Source of the DNA: Aquilonibacter sp963703325
GTDB lineage: Bacteria; Vulcanimicrobiota; Vulcanimicrobiia; Vulcanimicrobiales; Vulcanimicrobiaceae
Length of the DNA stretch: 64,000 nt
Assembly: GCA_963703325.1 (NCBI GenBank)
Contig: OY969805.1
Span: 930,001-994,000, forward strand
Direction of reading: 5' to 3'
The position numbers and the translations under genes were made by a program. The notes below the pieces were generated by a model. It saw only the letters and a program-made list of their open reading frames with translations. It was not told the DNA's origin and searched no databases. This document shows positions 7,511 through 16,328 of the stretch, piece by piece (positions within the stretch are counted from its first letter, which is position 1; each line of letters opens with the position of its first letter).

Positions 7511-8545
7511 TTATCCCCGCTTGCGCGCGTAGGCTCGACGCACCGCGTCCTTGATGGCAGCGGTCCCCATGCCGTAGTACTCGATCAGTTCGACCGGATC
7601 GCCCGACTGGCCGAACAGATCCTGTACGCCGATGAACTCGACCGGCACCGGGGCTTTGGCGGCCAACGTTTCGGCGACAGCCGAGCCCATGCCGCCATGG
7701 ACCTGATGTTCTTCCACCGTGACCACCGCGCCACAGGCCCGAGCCGCGTCGACGATCGACGCTTCGTCCATCGGCTTGATCGTGTGGTTGTTGATGACCC
7801 GCGCGTCGATCCCGTCCTCGCGCGCAAGTTCGTCGGCAGCGATCAAGGCGTTGTAGACCAGAATGCCGCACGCGACGATTGCGACGTCGTTGCCCCCGCG
7901 AAACGTTTGCGCTTTGCCGACCTCAAACGGCGTCGCATCGGTGGTAACGATCGGCGACTTGTCGCGCGCAAACCGCAGATAGACAGGACCGAATCGTTCG
8001 GTAAGCGCGAGCGTCGCCTTCTTCGTCTGCACCGAGTCGCACGGCACGACGACGGTCATGTGCGGAATCACGCGCATGATCGCGATATCTTCGATCGCCT
8101 GGTGGGTCGCGCCATCGGGTCCAACCGAGACCCCGGCATGTGCGCCCGCGATTTTCACGTTGGTTTCGTTGAGCGCCATAATCGTGCGGACTTGCTCCCA
8201 CGAGCGCCCGGGATTGAACATCGCGTACGAGGCGATCCACGGAACCTTGCCCACCGCGGCAAGGCCGCCGGCCATCGCGACGAGCATTTGCTCGGCAACG
8301 CCGATTTCGATGTACTGCGCGGGATGGGCTTTCTTGAACCCTTCCATGCGCGTCGACTCGGCGAGATCCGCGCAGATTGCAAGCACGTCTTTGTTCAGCG
8401 TGCCGGCCTCGATCAATCCCTCACCGAAGCCGTTACGCGTCGGCAGCGATTTTAGCGCACCGGCATCGCGGTAGTCCACCAACGCCATCGAACGCGCGGC
8501 GTCGTCGAGCGTTTCGGTGCCGGGAGTCTGTCGGACTGTGCTCAT
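7511..8545 (-). CDS. Transketolase, C-terminal subunit
   Basis: The 344-residue protein carries the pyrimidine-binding and C-terminal domains of a split transketolase. IEIGVAEQMLVAMAGGLA holds the catalytic Glu for cofactor activation, GVSVGPDGATHQAIEDIA is the substrate/cofactor loop, and VVTVEEHQVHGGMGSAVAE lies in the C-terminal domain. It should pair with the N-terminal subunit encoded upstream to transfer two-carbon ketol units. The ATG at 8545 is supported by CAGGAG 8 nt upstream; the frame extends to 8779 but that part is Arg-rich and non-coding in style. A 246-bp gap with no gene separates it from the partner, unusual for such a pair. Confidence 0.92.
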   Translation of the reverse strand: MSTVRQTPGTETLDDAARSMALVDYRDAGALKSLPTRNGFGEGLIEAGTLNKDVLAICADLAESTRMEGFKKAHPAQYIEIGVAEQMLVAMAGGLAAVGKVPWIASYAMFNPGRSWEQVRTIMALNETNVKIAGAHAGVSVGPDGATHQAIEDIAIMRVIPHMTVVVPCDSVQTKKATLALTERFGPVYLRFARDKSPIVTTDATPFEVGKAQTFRGGNDVAIVACGILVYNALIAADELAREDGIDARVINNHTIKPMDEASIVDAARACGAVVTVEEHQVHGGMGSAVAETLAAKAPVPVEFIGVQDLFGQSGDPVELIEYYGMGTAAIKDAVRRAYARKRG

Positions 8546-8791
8546 GAACGCTGCTCCTGAATGATTTCGACCGAGTTTGCGAAGCGAGGGAGAGAGCATA
8601 GTGACGCTCTGTGACCGATCGAGCGACAAGAAAATCGGCGAAATCGTTCGGAGCCCTTCGGGTTTGGCGCGGCGCCATCCGGCGTCGGCGTCTCTCCTCG
8701 CTTCAATGACGCGGTCATTCCACGCTCGTCGATCCTTGCCGCGAGAGGGCGGCGCGCCAAACAGCGTCCATGACCACACTCCGACAGACTC

Positions 8792-9652
8792 CTATACACG
8801 TGCAAGAATCCTTTCCCGCGTTGCCTCGAGCTCGCGCAGCGCTACGTCGGCCTGTTCCTTGTTCGGTGGCTTGCCGTGCCACGTGTAGTCGCTCTCCATG
8901 AAGCTGACGCCCTTTCCGGGCACGGTGTTGGCAACGATCACTTGCGGCTTGCCGTTCACCGCCTTGGCGCGCTCCATGACCTCGATGAACTGGCCGATGT
9001 CGTTGCCGTCGCACTCGAAGACCTCCCAATTGAAGGCCCGGTATTTGTCGGCAAACGGCTCGAGCGGCATGACGTCTTCGGTGCTACCGTCGATTTGTAT
9101 GAAATTGCGATCGACGATACACGTAAGATTGTCGAGCCTGAACTTTGCCGCGGTCATGACCGCCTCCCAATGCAGGCCGCATTCGTGCTCGCCGTCAGAG
9201 GTCACGACGTACACGCGCCAATCACTGCCGTCGAGCTTCGCTCCCAGCGCCATACCGGTGCCTTGCGCGAGCCCTTCACCCAGCGGCCCTGACGTCGTTT
9301 CGAGGCCGGGCAGTTTCAAGCGCTCGGGATGCCCCTGCAGACGCGATCCGAACTTGCGTAACGTCAACAATTCCTCGACCGGGAAGTAGCCGAAGTTGGC
9401 CATCGCCGAATACCGCACCGGCGCGATGTGGCCGCACGAAAGAAGCAAGCGATCGCGCTCCGGCCAATCCGGTTGCTGCGGATCGTGGCGCATGACGAAA
9501 CCGTAGAGGGCGGTAAAAATATCGGCCATATCGAGCGAGCCGGCGGAGTGGCCGGAACACGCGGCCAGCAGCGAGCGGATGATGCCTTCGCGCACGTCGT
9601 TGGCCTTGAGTTCAAGCTCCTTGCGGCGCTCGGAAGTCAGGGTCTTCTGCAT
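8792..9652 (-). CDS. Transketolase, N-terminal subunit
   Basis: The 286-residue protein is the thiamine-diphosphate binding half of a split transketolase. HSAGSLDMADIFTALYG, LLLSCGHIAPVRYSAMANFG and GHPERLKLPGLETTSGPLG are conserved substrate-site segments. VTSDGEHECGLHWEAVM with DNLTCIVDRN is the ThDP/metal motif, with Ser where GDGE usually has Gly. Split transketolases occur in archaea and several bacterial phyla and serve pentose supply without the full oxidative pathway. It lies upstream of its partner in the same direction. Confidence 0.92.
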   Translation of the reverse strand: MQKTLTSERRKELELKANDVREGIIRSLLAACSGHSAGSLDMADIFTALYGFVMRHDPQQPDWPERDRLLLSCGHIAPVRYSAMANFGYFPVEELLTLRKFGSRLQGHPERLKLPGLETTSGPLGEGLAQGTGMALGAKLDGSDWRVYVVTSDGEHECGLHWEAVMTAAKFRLDNLTCIVDRNFIQIDGSTEDVMPLEPFADKYRAFNWEVFECDGNDIGQFIEVMERAKAVNGKPQVIVANTVPGKGVSFMESDYTWHGKPPNKEQADVALRELEATRERILARV

Positions 9653-9715
9653 ACCGCCCGTTATACCAGGGCCGCCCAGGGCAAACCTACGCCCGTTGTC
9701 GGGGCGCCGCTACAG

Positions 9716-10135
9716 TCAGCAGCCGATTCTGCTCGTCGTGTGTTGCAAGTTGCGCGTGTATTCATCCAGTCTCGCGGCCTGGGAATTCCAAGCGATCCGC
9801 TTGTAATCCGAATCGCAAACGGTACAGGTGACCTCAGAGCCCCGGTTCCCGATGGTCATATAGTGACCGCCGGTGATCTCCGCATGGACCCCGAAATTCA
9901 AGTGGCAGAGTTCCCACGGATGCTTCTGGAGATGCGGAAACACGTCGACGATGGCGCTGTTCGGCCAACTGATGCTGCCGCTCTTCTCGCCCGGATCCAC
10001 GACGACGCTGCCGTTGATCGATCGAACCACCACACTGATATTGAGGTTGTTGTAAATTCTGGCGGCCAGTACCGGCTGAATGCTGAGCAGCAGCGCGACA
10101 AGACTGAGGCTGCAAACCACAGAGAAACGTTTCAT
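9716..10135 (-). CDS. Small secreted protein of unknown function
   Basis: The 139-residue protein has a clear signal peptide (MKRFSVVCSLSLVALLLSIQ, then PVLAA as a cleavage site) and a mature part rich in beta-type sequence with cysteines at CHLNF, CTVC and the C-terminal GC. I do not recognise the family. Its ATG overlaps the stop of the HNH gene by 4 bp (ATGA at 10132-10135), so it is translated with that gene. A loosely similar small secreted protein, with IFNRTD near its mature start as IYNNLN is here, is encoded at 48382; the resemblance is by eye only. Confidence 0.7.
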   Translation of the reverse strand: MKRFSVVCSLSLVALLLSIQPVLAARIYNNLNISVVVRSINGSVVVDPGEKSGSISWPNSAIVDVFPHLQKHPWELCHLNFGVHAEITGGHYMTIGNRGSEVTCTVCDSDYKRIAWNSQAARLDEYTRNLQHTTSRIGC

Positions 10136-10566
10136 GACTCTCCTCCTCGTTGCGGGTGCGTGCGCTGGGCGGCGGTCTCCTCACGATGACAACCCAAGCA
10201 CAGTGTCTCCAAGTTGTCGAGATGATGGACGCAACTCAGCGTGCCGTGCGCGCCGCGCGCTTGCTCGATGTGATTAACTTCGAGGCGATCGGCTTTGCGC
10301 AAGCGCTTGTATTTTGGGTGCGAACGGGACGGCGGCTTGTGCCCACATCGTTTGCAACGATAACGATCGCGTCGCTTCGCTGCACGCCGGGCAAGTGTCC
10401 ACCAGTGATTGGTCCAGAAGCGCTCCGAGCAGCGATTGCTGCACCACATTTTCCGCCGGCTTGGCAATGGCTCACCGCACCAGCGGCACGCGCCGTCGGT
10501 CCGCGCGGCGAGAGTGCAAACGGTGGTTAACCGACGAGAGCAATGCCCGGGCTGCTTTCGATCCAT
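10132..10566 (-). CDS. HNH endonuclease-like zinc protein
   Basis: The 144-residue protein has two zinc-knuckle sets. CRWCGEPLPSRRKMWCSNRC lies at the N-terminus and CKRCG at the start of an HNH domain, followed by LEVNHIEQARGAHG and LDNLETLCLGCHREET, which supply the His-Asn-His and the second CxxC pair. It should be a metal-dependent nuclease or DNA-binding protein. The only ATG is at 10566, inside the upstream GGDEF/EAL gene (40-bp overlap). There is no toxin, phage or restriction partner nearby; the next gene is a secreted protein, which is an odd companion. Confidence 0.75.
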   Translation of the reverse strand: MDRKQPGHCSRRLTTVCTLAARTDGACRWCGEPLPSRRKMWCSNRCSERFWTNHWWTLARRAAKRRDRYRCKRCGHKPPSRSHPKYKRLRKADRLEVNHIEQARGAHGTLSCVHHLDNLETLCLGCHREETAAQRTHPQRGGES

Positions 10567-12299
10567 TGATTGAAGTCGATGGTAGTCATCGGTTGCGCGA
10601 CGGCGAAACCCTGCATGTACTTCACACCGGCCGCACGGATCGCGGCACGATCATCGGCCGTTGCGACGCGCGTCGCCACGACGTCCCAACCGAAGACGCG
10701 CGCCAGCGCGACGATCGCCTCCATGCTTTTCCCGCGTCCGCCGCCCGATGGAAGCAACGCACGCGACGGTTTGACGAAGCGCACCGCCAGCGACTCGAGC
10801 AACGGTAAGTCGAGCTCGGTTTCACCGAAGCCGTCCAAGCCGACGTAGAGCCCGCAGCGCTCCGCCGCTTCGGCCAGCGTGTTATAGGCGTCGAGGTCCT
10901 CCCGGAAGCGCGACCATTCGAGCTCGAGCGCCAGCATCGACGTATCGCAGCCGCTGCTGTCGACGGCGCGCAGAATGTTGCCGAGAATCTCGTCGCTGGC
11001 CTGGCCGATGTTGACGTGAATGCGCTGCACACCTTGCGCACGCCATTCATTCGCGAATGCGAGTGCGCGCCGCGTTACCCAGGCATCGAGATGATCGAGC
11101 GACCGTCGAGCGCGTGCCGCCTCCATGGTAATGAACGCCGATTGCACACCCTCTTGCGGATGAAGCGAGCGTAACAGCGCCTCCGCCGCTATGACCTTAC
11201 CCGATTCCACCTCGAAGATCGGCTGAAAGCACAGCAGAAACTCGCGCGCGTATGCTTCCTCCACCTCGATTGCGAGTGGCGCCCACTCTTCTGGGGATTC
11301 ACCCGGATTGAAGACGCAATGTGCTTCGCGCTGGCGTTTGGCCTGATACATCGCGAGGTCGGCGTGATGTAACCACTCTTCGACGTCGTTGGCGTGCTCG
11401 GGAAAAAAGGCAACACCGACACTCAGCGATACCGCGCCGCCGCCGTGCACGATTTCCAGAGCGCGTACCGCATCGGCCAATCGTTGTGCGGCCGACGTAG
11501 CCTCCTCGGCGCTCCGTACGACCGGAAGGATCACCGCGAACTCGTCCCCGCCGATACGCCCAACGAATTCATTGGCGCGCAGCGCTTCGCGCAGCGTCAT
11601 GGCGATCGTCTTGAGCACCATGTCGCCGTGCGCGTGTCCGAAGGAATCGTTTACGCCCTTGAATCCATTGAGGTCGATGAACAGCAATGCCGCATGCGTG
11701 TTGTTGCGCTTTGCCGCAGAGACGGTCTCGGTAAGACGATTCATCGAGGCCCAGCGATCGGGCAGACCCGTAACGTGATCGGTCAACGAGCGCGCTTCGA
11801 CGCCGTGCACGAGTTGGCGGATCAATTGCGTGAAAACGTCGAGAATCGTTTCGACGTCGGTCTCGAACGCGGCGCGATCGATACGGCTATTCCGCTCGCC
11901 GAGCAACAGCACCCACTCGCGTTCGCCCGCGTAGAGCATCGCACAGAGCGCGTCGGCGACGCCGGCGGCATCGCGCAGTCTCGAGCTTCCGTGTTCGTGC
12001 ACTTCGCGCTCGTCACCGAGCGGAATGCGAGCTTCGAGCAACGAGGGATCGGTGGAGAAGGCGCAGCGTAAGACGTCGACCTTGACTTCGTAGATCGCGG
12101 CTACGTCGGCGCCGGTGATTCGTCCGACCTCTTCAAGCGCCTCGACGATTACTTGGGGGAGTTCGGTGTCCAGACGCTTGAGAAACGAGCGCATCAGAGC
12201 AAGGCGCTCGGCCGGGCGTGCGCCTTTCTTGCTAACTGCTCCGAAGATCTCGTCCAATGCCGCCCTTTCGCCTTTTTGGGCTCCCGCAGCGATCTTCAT
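10527..12299 (-). CDS. GGDEF protein with degenerate EAL domain
   Basis: The 590-residue protein has an N-terminal GAF-like region, a GGDEF domain with intact RIGGDEFAVIL, and an EAL-like domain. The EAL domain starts well (AAEALLRSLHP), but the DDFGTG loop reads LDGFGET, the KID motif reads KPS, and the EGVET motif reads TRVAT, so several metal-binding and catalytic residues are lost. It is probably a diguanylate cyclase whose EAL domain only binds ligand or partners. I take the ATG at 12299, 7 bp after the upstream stop; an in-frame ATG at 12335 would overlap that gene. The upstream neighbour shows the reverse pattern. Confidence 0.88.
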   Translation of the reverse strand: MKIAAGAQKGERAALDEIFGAVSKKGARPAERLALMRSFLKRLDTELPQVIVEALEEVGRITGADVAAIYEVKVDVLRCAFSTDPSLLEARIPLGDEREVHEHGSSRLRDAAGVADALCAMLYAGEREWVLLLGERNSRIDRAAFETDVETILDVFTQLIRQLVHGVEARSLTDHVTGLPDRWASMNRLTETVSAAKRNNTHAALLFIDLNGFKGVNDSFGHAHGDMVLKTIAMTLREALRANEFVGRIGGDEFAVILPVVRSAEEATSAAQRLADAVRALEIVHGGGAVSLSVGVAFFPEHANDVEEWLHHADLAMYQAKRQREAHCVFNPGESPEEWAPLAIEVEEAYAREFLLCFQPIFEVESGKVIAAEALLRSLHPQEGVQSAFITMEAARARRSLDHLDAWVTRRALAFANEWRAQGVQRIHVNIGQASDEILGNILRAVDSSGCDTSMLALELEWSRFREDLDAYNTLAEAAERCGLYVGLDGFGETELDLPLLESLAVRFVKPSRALLPSGGGRGKSMEAIVALARVFGWDVVATRVATADDRAAIRAAGVKYMQGFAVAQPMTTIDFNQWIESSPGIALVG

Positions 12300-12306
12300 G
12301 TAGGCG

Positions 12307-13893
12307 CTACGATACCCAGACCCCCTCCTTGCCATACGTAGTCATAAAGTCCCATGCGCTCACCGGCAGGCCGAAATGATAGCCCTGCAGTTCCCGACAC
12401 CCGATCGCGCGGAGAAACTCAGCCTGGCCCACCGTTTCCACGCCTTCCCCGATCACATTCATATCCAGGGAATCCCCGAGTGCGGCTACGGATCGGCAAA
12501 TGGCCCTGCTGTATTGGTCATTTTCAGCATCCTTTACGAACGCGCGATCGATCTTGATACAACTAACCGGATAGGATTTCAAATAGGACAGCGTATTGTA
12601 CCCTGTCCCAAAGTCGTCGATGGCAATCGACACGCCCTGATCGCGCAGCCGTTCGAGCGTGGCCACGGCGCTGGGGATGTCTTCGATAAGCAGCTGCTCA
12701 GTAACTTCGAGCTGAAGCGCTCCGGCACTCCAACCCGAGTCACGAAGGGCCGCCGAGACGTGCCCGATCAGCCGCTCTGACTGAACGTGGCGGGGTGAGA
12801 CGTTCACGTTGAGCCGCACGTCCCGGCCGAACGAGTCGCGGATCAGCATCGCGTCACGGCAGGCCCGGTCGATCGCCCAGCGCCCGATCTCGACCACCAC
12901 GTCGGACTCCTCGGCGATGGTCAGGAACACGTCGGGCGTCAGCAATCCCAGTTCAGGATGCTGCCAGCGCAAGAGCGCCTCGGTCGCGGTCACGCGGTTG
13001 CTCGACGCATCGATGAGCGGCTGGTAGTACATGGCGAACTCGCTACGATCGATCGCGGCGGGAAGATCGCGCGCGAGCCGGCTGCGAACGCTCATCTTCC
13101 GCTCGAGCGCCGGGCCGTAGCGCACCAGGCCGCCACGCGCGGCGCCTTTGGCCGCCTGCAACGCCATCGCAGCGTTTTGCAAGAGCAGTTCGCCCGCGCC
13201 ATCCTGCGGGAAGTGCGCGACCCCCATCGTAGCGCGCAGCACAAACTCGGCATGACCGGCCTCAAATGGCGCGTCGAGCCCATCGCGCAATTGTTCGATA
13301 CGCTTTTCAACCACCGCGCCGTTCTTTGGTTCGAGCAGCAGGCACGCGAATTCGTCCGAACCCAGACGCGCGACGTAGTGGCCGTCGACCTCGAGAAAAT
13401 GCATACGATCGGCGATCGCGCACAGCAGCTGGTCGCCGGCAAGGTGGCCGGCGATCTCGTTGATTTGCGCGAAACGGTCAATGTCGAGCAGCACGAGTGC
13501 GCCGCTTGCACCGCCGTTCTTGGCGTAATGGTCGAGCACTTCGAGGAGCTGATGCCGATTGAGCAGACCGGTCAACGGATCGTGCGTGGAGAGAAACAGT
13601 ACCGCGCTTTCCGCTTCGCTCGCGTCGATCCCGACCGCAACCGCGCCCGCGATCTCGCCCTCATTGACAACCAACGGAAATACGTGGCCGTCGAAGACGA
13701 GGCCGCCAAGTTCGGTTTTAATTGCACGGTGCCGGCCGCGCAGCGCGCTGCGCAATGCGCGTAACAGTTGACCGCTGGGCGGTCGCGCTTCCAAGTCCAT
13801 GGCGCGCGGACCATACGCGGTGGTCACGCGCAAGGCCCGATCGATCGCCACAACGATGGTGGGGACCGGTGCACGCTCTGGCGCTATCGCCAC
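12307..13893 (-). CDS. c-di-GMP phosphodiesterase with degenerate GGDEF and intact EAL domain
   Basis: The protein has a short PAS-like N-terminus, a GGDEF domain reading RLGSDEFACLL instead of GGDEF, and a C-terminal EAL domain with all main motifs intact: ATEALLRWQHP, NVNVSPRH, LEVTEQLL, IDDFGTGYNTLSYL, IKIDRAF, GEGVET and LQGYHFG. It should hydrolyse c-di-GMP, the GGDEF part perhaps binding GTP as a regulator. I prefer the GTG at 13893 (VAIAPERAPV), because GAAGGGAG stands 6-7 nt upstream; the in-frame ATG at 13953 has no properly spaced site. That gives 528 residues. The partner gene follows after 7 bp. Confidence 0.88.
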   Translation of the reverse strand: MAIAPERAPVPTIVVAIDRALRVTTAYGPRAMDLEARPPSGQLLRALRSALRGRHRAIKTELGGLVFDGHVFPLVVNEGEIAGAVAVGIDASEAESAVLFLSTHDPLTGLLNRHQLLEVLDHYAKNGGASGALVLLDIDRFAQINEIAGHLAGDQLLCAIADRMHFLEVDGHYVARLGSDEFACLLLEPKNGAVVEKRIEQLRDGLDAPFEAGHAEFVLRATMGVAHFPQDGAGELLLQNAAMALQAAKGAARGGLVRYGPALERKMSVRSRLARDLPAAIDRSEFAMYYQPLIDASSNRVTATEALLRWQHPELGLLTPDVFLTIAEESDVVVEIGRWAIDRACRDAMLIRDSFGRDVRLNVNVSPRHVQSERLIGHVSAALRDSGWSAGALQLEVTEQLLIEDIPSAVATLERLRDQGVSIAIDDFGTGYNTLSYLKSYPVSCIKIDRAFVKDAENDQYSRAICRSVAALGDSLDMNVIGEGVETVGQAEFLRAIGCRELQGYHFGLPVSAWDFMTTYGKEGVWVS

Positions 13894-14003
13894 GAGCTCT
13901 CCCTTCGCCACAAAGCAAGCGGCAGGGGTGTCGCCGTTCCCGCGTCGTCGCATCCCTCTGCCCGCGCTTTTACGAACTCTTTACCGAACCCCTGCCGAAT
14001 GGC

Positions 14004-15674
14004 CTAGTAGCCAAGCGCCGCACCCGCCGGACGCCGGCGATCCGTTCCACCTTGCAGCGTGCCGTCAGGCAGCACCACGATCGCTTGCGCCGAGCCCCAG
14101 AACGGAATCTCTCGCAGGCTGTATCCGTCGCCGCGCAGCGCGCTCATCGTCGCGTCGGTCAAGGCGTTGGGCTCGTAGTCGATCTCGTCGGGAAGCCACT
14201 GCATGTGAATGCGCGGCGCATCGACGGCGGCTTGCGCATCCATACCGAAGTCGAACGCGTTGAGGATCGTCTCGAGTGCGATCGTGATTATCCGCGATCC
14301 ACCCGGACTTCCCGTCACCATAGCGAGCTTACCGTCACGCAGCACGATCGTAGGCGCCATCGACGAGAGCGGACGCTTCCCCGGCTGTATGTCGTTCATT
14401 GCTCCTTGCACGAGACCGAATCCATTGGGCACGCCGGGCTTCGAGGTGAAGTCGTCCATTTCGTCATTGAGAAAGAATCCGGTATTGCCGGCGATGACGC
14501 TTGAGCCGAACCAGTCGTTGATCGTATAGGTGACCGCTACGGCGTTACCGGCGCTGTCCACGATTGAATAGTGGGTTGTTTGTGCGTTCTCGTGCACGTC
14601 GATGTGCAAGCCGGGCTTTACCTGCGACGACGGCGTCGCGCGCTGTGGTTCGATCTGCGCGCGCAATTGCGCGGCATACGCCGGATCGAGGAGTTGCGCG
14701 ATCGGATTGTTGACGAAAACGGGGTCGCCGAGATACTCGTTGCGATCCGCGTAGGCGCGGCGTTCGGCTTCAACCGTGTAATGCGCTTCGCGCACGCTGT
14801 GCCAGCCCCACTCCGCGAGCGGATAGGGTGAGATGATATTGAGGATCTCGCAAAGCGTCACACCGCCCGAACTCGGCGGCGGGGCCGAAATGACGGTGAG
14901 GCCATGATAATCGCATTGCAGGGGTGACGTCTCACCCACGGTGTACGCTGCGAAATCTTGCATGGAGAGAATGCCGCCATTTGCATTGCTTGCGTCGACG
15001 ATGGCGCGCGCGATTGCACCATTATAGAATGCCGCAGTACCGCCGTCGGAGATCTCTTGCAGTGATTTGGCCAAATTCGTTTGCACGATGCGCTCGCCGG
15101 CGTGGGGCATCTGACCGTCGGACATCCAGATCGCGCGTACGTTCGGTTGTGCGAATGTCGAGGCGCCGGTGTATCCTTGCGTCGGCGCTCCGGCAAACGG
15201 AATAAGATCGCCCGCGCCAAGGACGAAGCCGTCGCGCGCGAGACGAATCGCCGGCGCCATCACGTTCGCCCGCTTCATCGTTCCAAACTCGGTCAGCGCG
15301 CGATCGAAACCCATGACGGTGCCGGGCACGCCGATCGCAAGCCACCCTTTGCGCGAACGATTCGGTACGACGTTGCCGTTGGGATCGAGATACATGTCGC
15401 GCGTCGCGCGCAGCGGCGCTTTCTCGCGAAAATCAATGAAGCGTTCGCGGCCGTCGTGCATGCGAATCAGCATGAACCCGCCGCCGCCGATATTGCCGCA
15501 GCACGGATCCACAACGGCCAACGCGTAACCGACGGCGACGGCGGCATCGACGGCATTGCCGCCGTGCTCGAGCACGTCGAGCCCCGCGTGCGAGGCCAAT
15601 CGCTGCTCGCTCACCACCATGGCGTGCGGGGCCGTGACAACGCCAAGAAGCGCGGCGAGGAGAAAAGCGTGCAT
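14004..15674 (-). CDS. ggt: Gamma-glutamyltransferase (periplasmic)
   Basis: The 556-residue precursor has a signal peptide (MHAFLLAALLGVVTAPHA), the large-subunit motif NAVDAAVAVGYALAVVDP with GGGGFMLIR, and the processing site NAQTTHYSIVD, where the second Thr becomes the N-terminal nucleophile of the small subunit. SSMAPTIVL and GSPGGSRIIT form the gamma-glutamyl pocket. It cleaves glutathione and other gamma-glutamyl compounds outside the cytoplasm. Length and motif order are typical. It is not obviously in an operon: the next gene downstream begins 110 bp away and the upstream neighbour is divergent. Confidence 0.94.
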   Translation of the reverse strand: MHAFLLAALLGVVTAPHAMVVSEQRLASHAGLDVLEHGGNAVDAAVAVGYALAVVDPCCGNIGGGGFMLIRMHDGRERFIDFREKAPLRATRDMYLDPNGNVVPNRSRKGWLAIGVPGTVMGFDRALTEFGTMKRANVMAPAIRLARDGFVLGAGDLIPFAGAPTQGYTGASTFAQPNVRAIWMSDGQMPHAGERIVQTNLAKSLQEISDGGTAAFYNGAIARAIVDASNANGGILSMQDFAAYTVGETSPLQCDYHGLTVISAPPPSSGGVTLCEILNIISPYPLAEWGWHSVREAHYTVEAERRAYADRNEYLGDPVFVNNPIAQLLDPAYAAQLRAQIEPQRATPSSQVKPGLHIDVHENAQTTHYSIVDSAGNAVAVTYTINDWFGSSVIAGNTGFFLNDEMDDFTSKPGVPNGFGLVQGAMNDIQPGKRPLSSMAPTIVLRDGKLAMVTGSPGGSRIITIALETILNAFDFGMDAQAAVDAPRIHMQWLPDEIDYEPNALTDATMSALRGDGYSLREIPFWGSAQAIVVLPDGTLQGGTDRRRPAGAALGY

Positions 15675-15755
15675 GAGCGCCCCTTCGCTATGCGGACGTA
15701 AAGATTTCCTGTGGCGTACGGCGACGGCCCGGCCCGAGATGGTACGATGGCCCCG

Positions 15756-16178
15756 ATGAGCACCTCGTACATCGGCTCGGATGCCTTGACCTCAGCGGTC
15801 ACCCCGCTGACCATCCCGGGCTTTGACGTGCTCAATCCCACGAGCTACGCGGAGTCGGCCAACGGCACGACTGCGTCATCGAGCACGACGAGCAGCCCCT
15901 CGACGACCTCGACCACGCCGTCGACCAGTTCGACGAGCTCGAACACGTCGTCGACGAGCGCCACCGGCCAGAACCCCTACCAGCAGGCGGTTGCCACGCT
16001 CCAGCAGTGGCAGTATCAGACGCTGACCCAGAGCCTTACCGGCAATACGTCGGGTGCGACGGCAGCGCTCTACGCCTCGGCCGGGCTCAACGCCGATCAG
16101 TTTGCCCAGCTGGCAACCGAGCTTCAAAACCTCGGTTCGACGCCCGCCGCCGGCAGCACCATCGATACAGTCGCCTGA
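15756..16178 (+). CDS. Ser/Thr-rich low-complexity protein of unknown function
   Basis: The 140-residue product has an N-terminal 35 residues (STSYIGSDALTSAVTPLTIP), a low-complexity Ser/Thr tract of about 40 residues, and a helical C-terminal part (QNPYQQAVATLQQWQYQTLT and AGLNADQFAQLATELQN). No signal peptide, transmembrane segment or known domain is visible. An in-frame ATG at 15747 is an alternative start. The tandem ACG/AGC codons of the linker could expand or shrink by slippage. It is divergent from the gamma-glutamyltransferase gene. Confidence 0.6.
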   Translation: MSTSYIGSDALTSAVTPLTIPGFDVLNPTSYAESANGTTASSSTTSSPSTTSTTPSTSSTSSNTSSTSATGQNPYQQAVATLQQWQYQTLTQSLTGNTSGATAALYASAGLNADQFAQLATELQNLGSTPAAGSTIDTVA

Positions 16179-16184
16179 GATCTG

Positions 16185-16243
16185 AGCCGCACGAGGCGGC
16201 TGAGCGTTCCGAGCACACGAGGTGCGCCCGGCCGAAGGCCGGC
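16185..16243 (-). repeat. Dispersed three-hairpin repeat, copy D (reverse orientation)
   Basis: Read on the minus strand, this holds CCGGCC-TTC-GGCCGG, then GCGCAC-CTC-GTGTGC, then TCGGAACGCTC, then AGCCGC-CTCGT-GCGGCT, the same order as copies A and B. It sits between the stop of the Ser/Thr-rich gene and pnp, within what would be the pnp leader or the terminator of the upstream gene. Confidence 0.72.
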
Positions 16244-16274
16244 GGAATACACAGGGGCACTTTGGCCGCTACGC

Positions 16275-16290
16275 GAACCGAGCACGGTTC
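16275..16290 (+). promoter_or_regulatory. Hairpin in the pnp leader
   Basis: GAACCG-AGCA-CGGTTC is a perfect 6-bp stem with a 4-nt loop, 39 nt before the pnp start. In Escherichia coli pnp mRNA is autoregulated through a leader hairpin cut by RNase III. Whether this shorter hairpin has such a role is unknown. I see no convincing promoter here. Confidence 0.3.
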
Positions 16291-16328
16291 ATAAAAGAAG
16301 CAAAACACAAGAAAACTAGGAGTTATTT

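Noticed and set aside
12958..13764. A 268-codon plus-strand frame
   Set aside because: Antisense to the GSDEF/EAL gene, with composition typical of a shadow frame.
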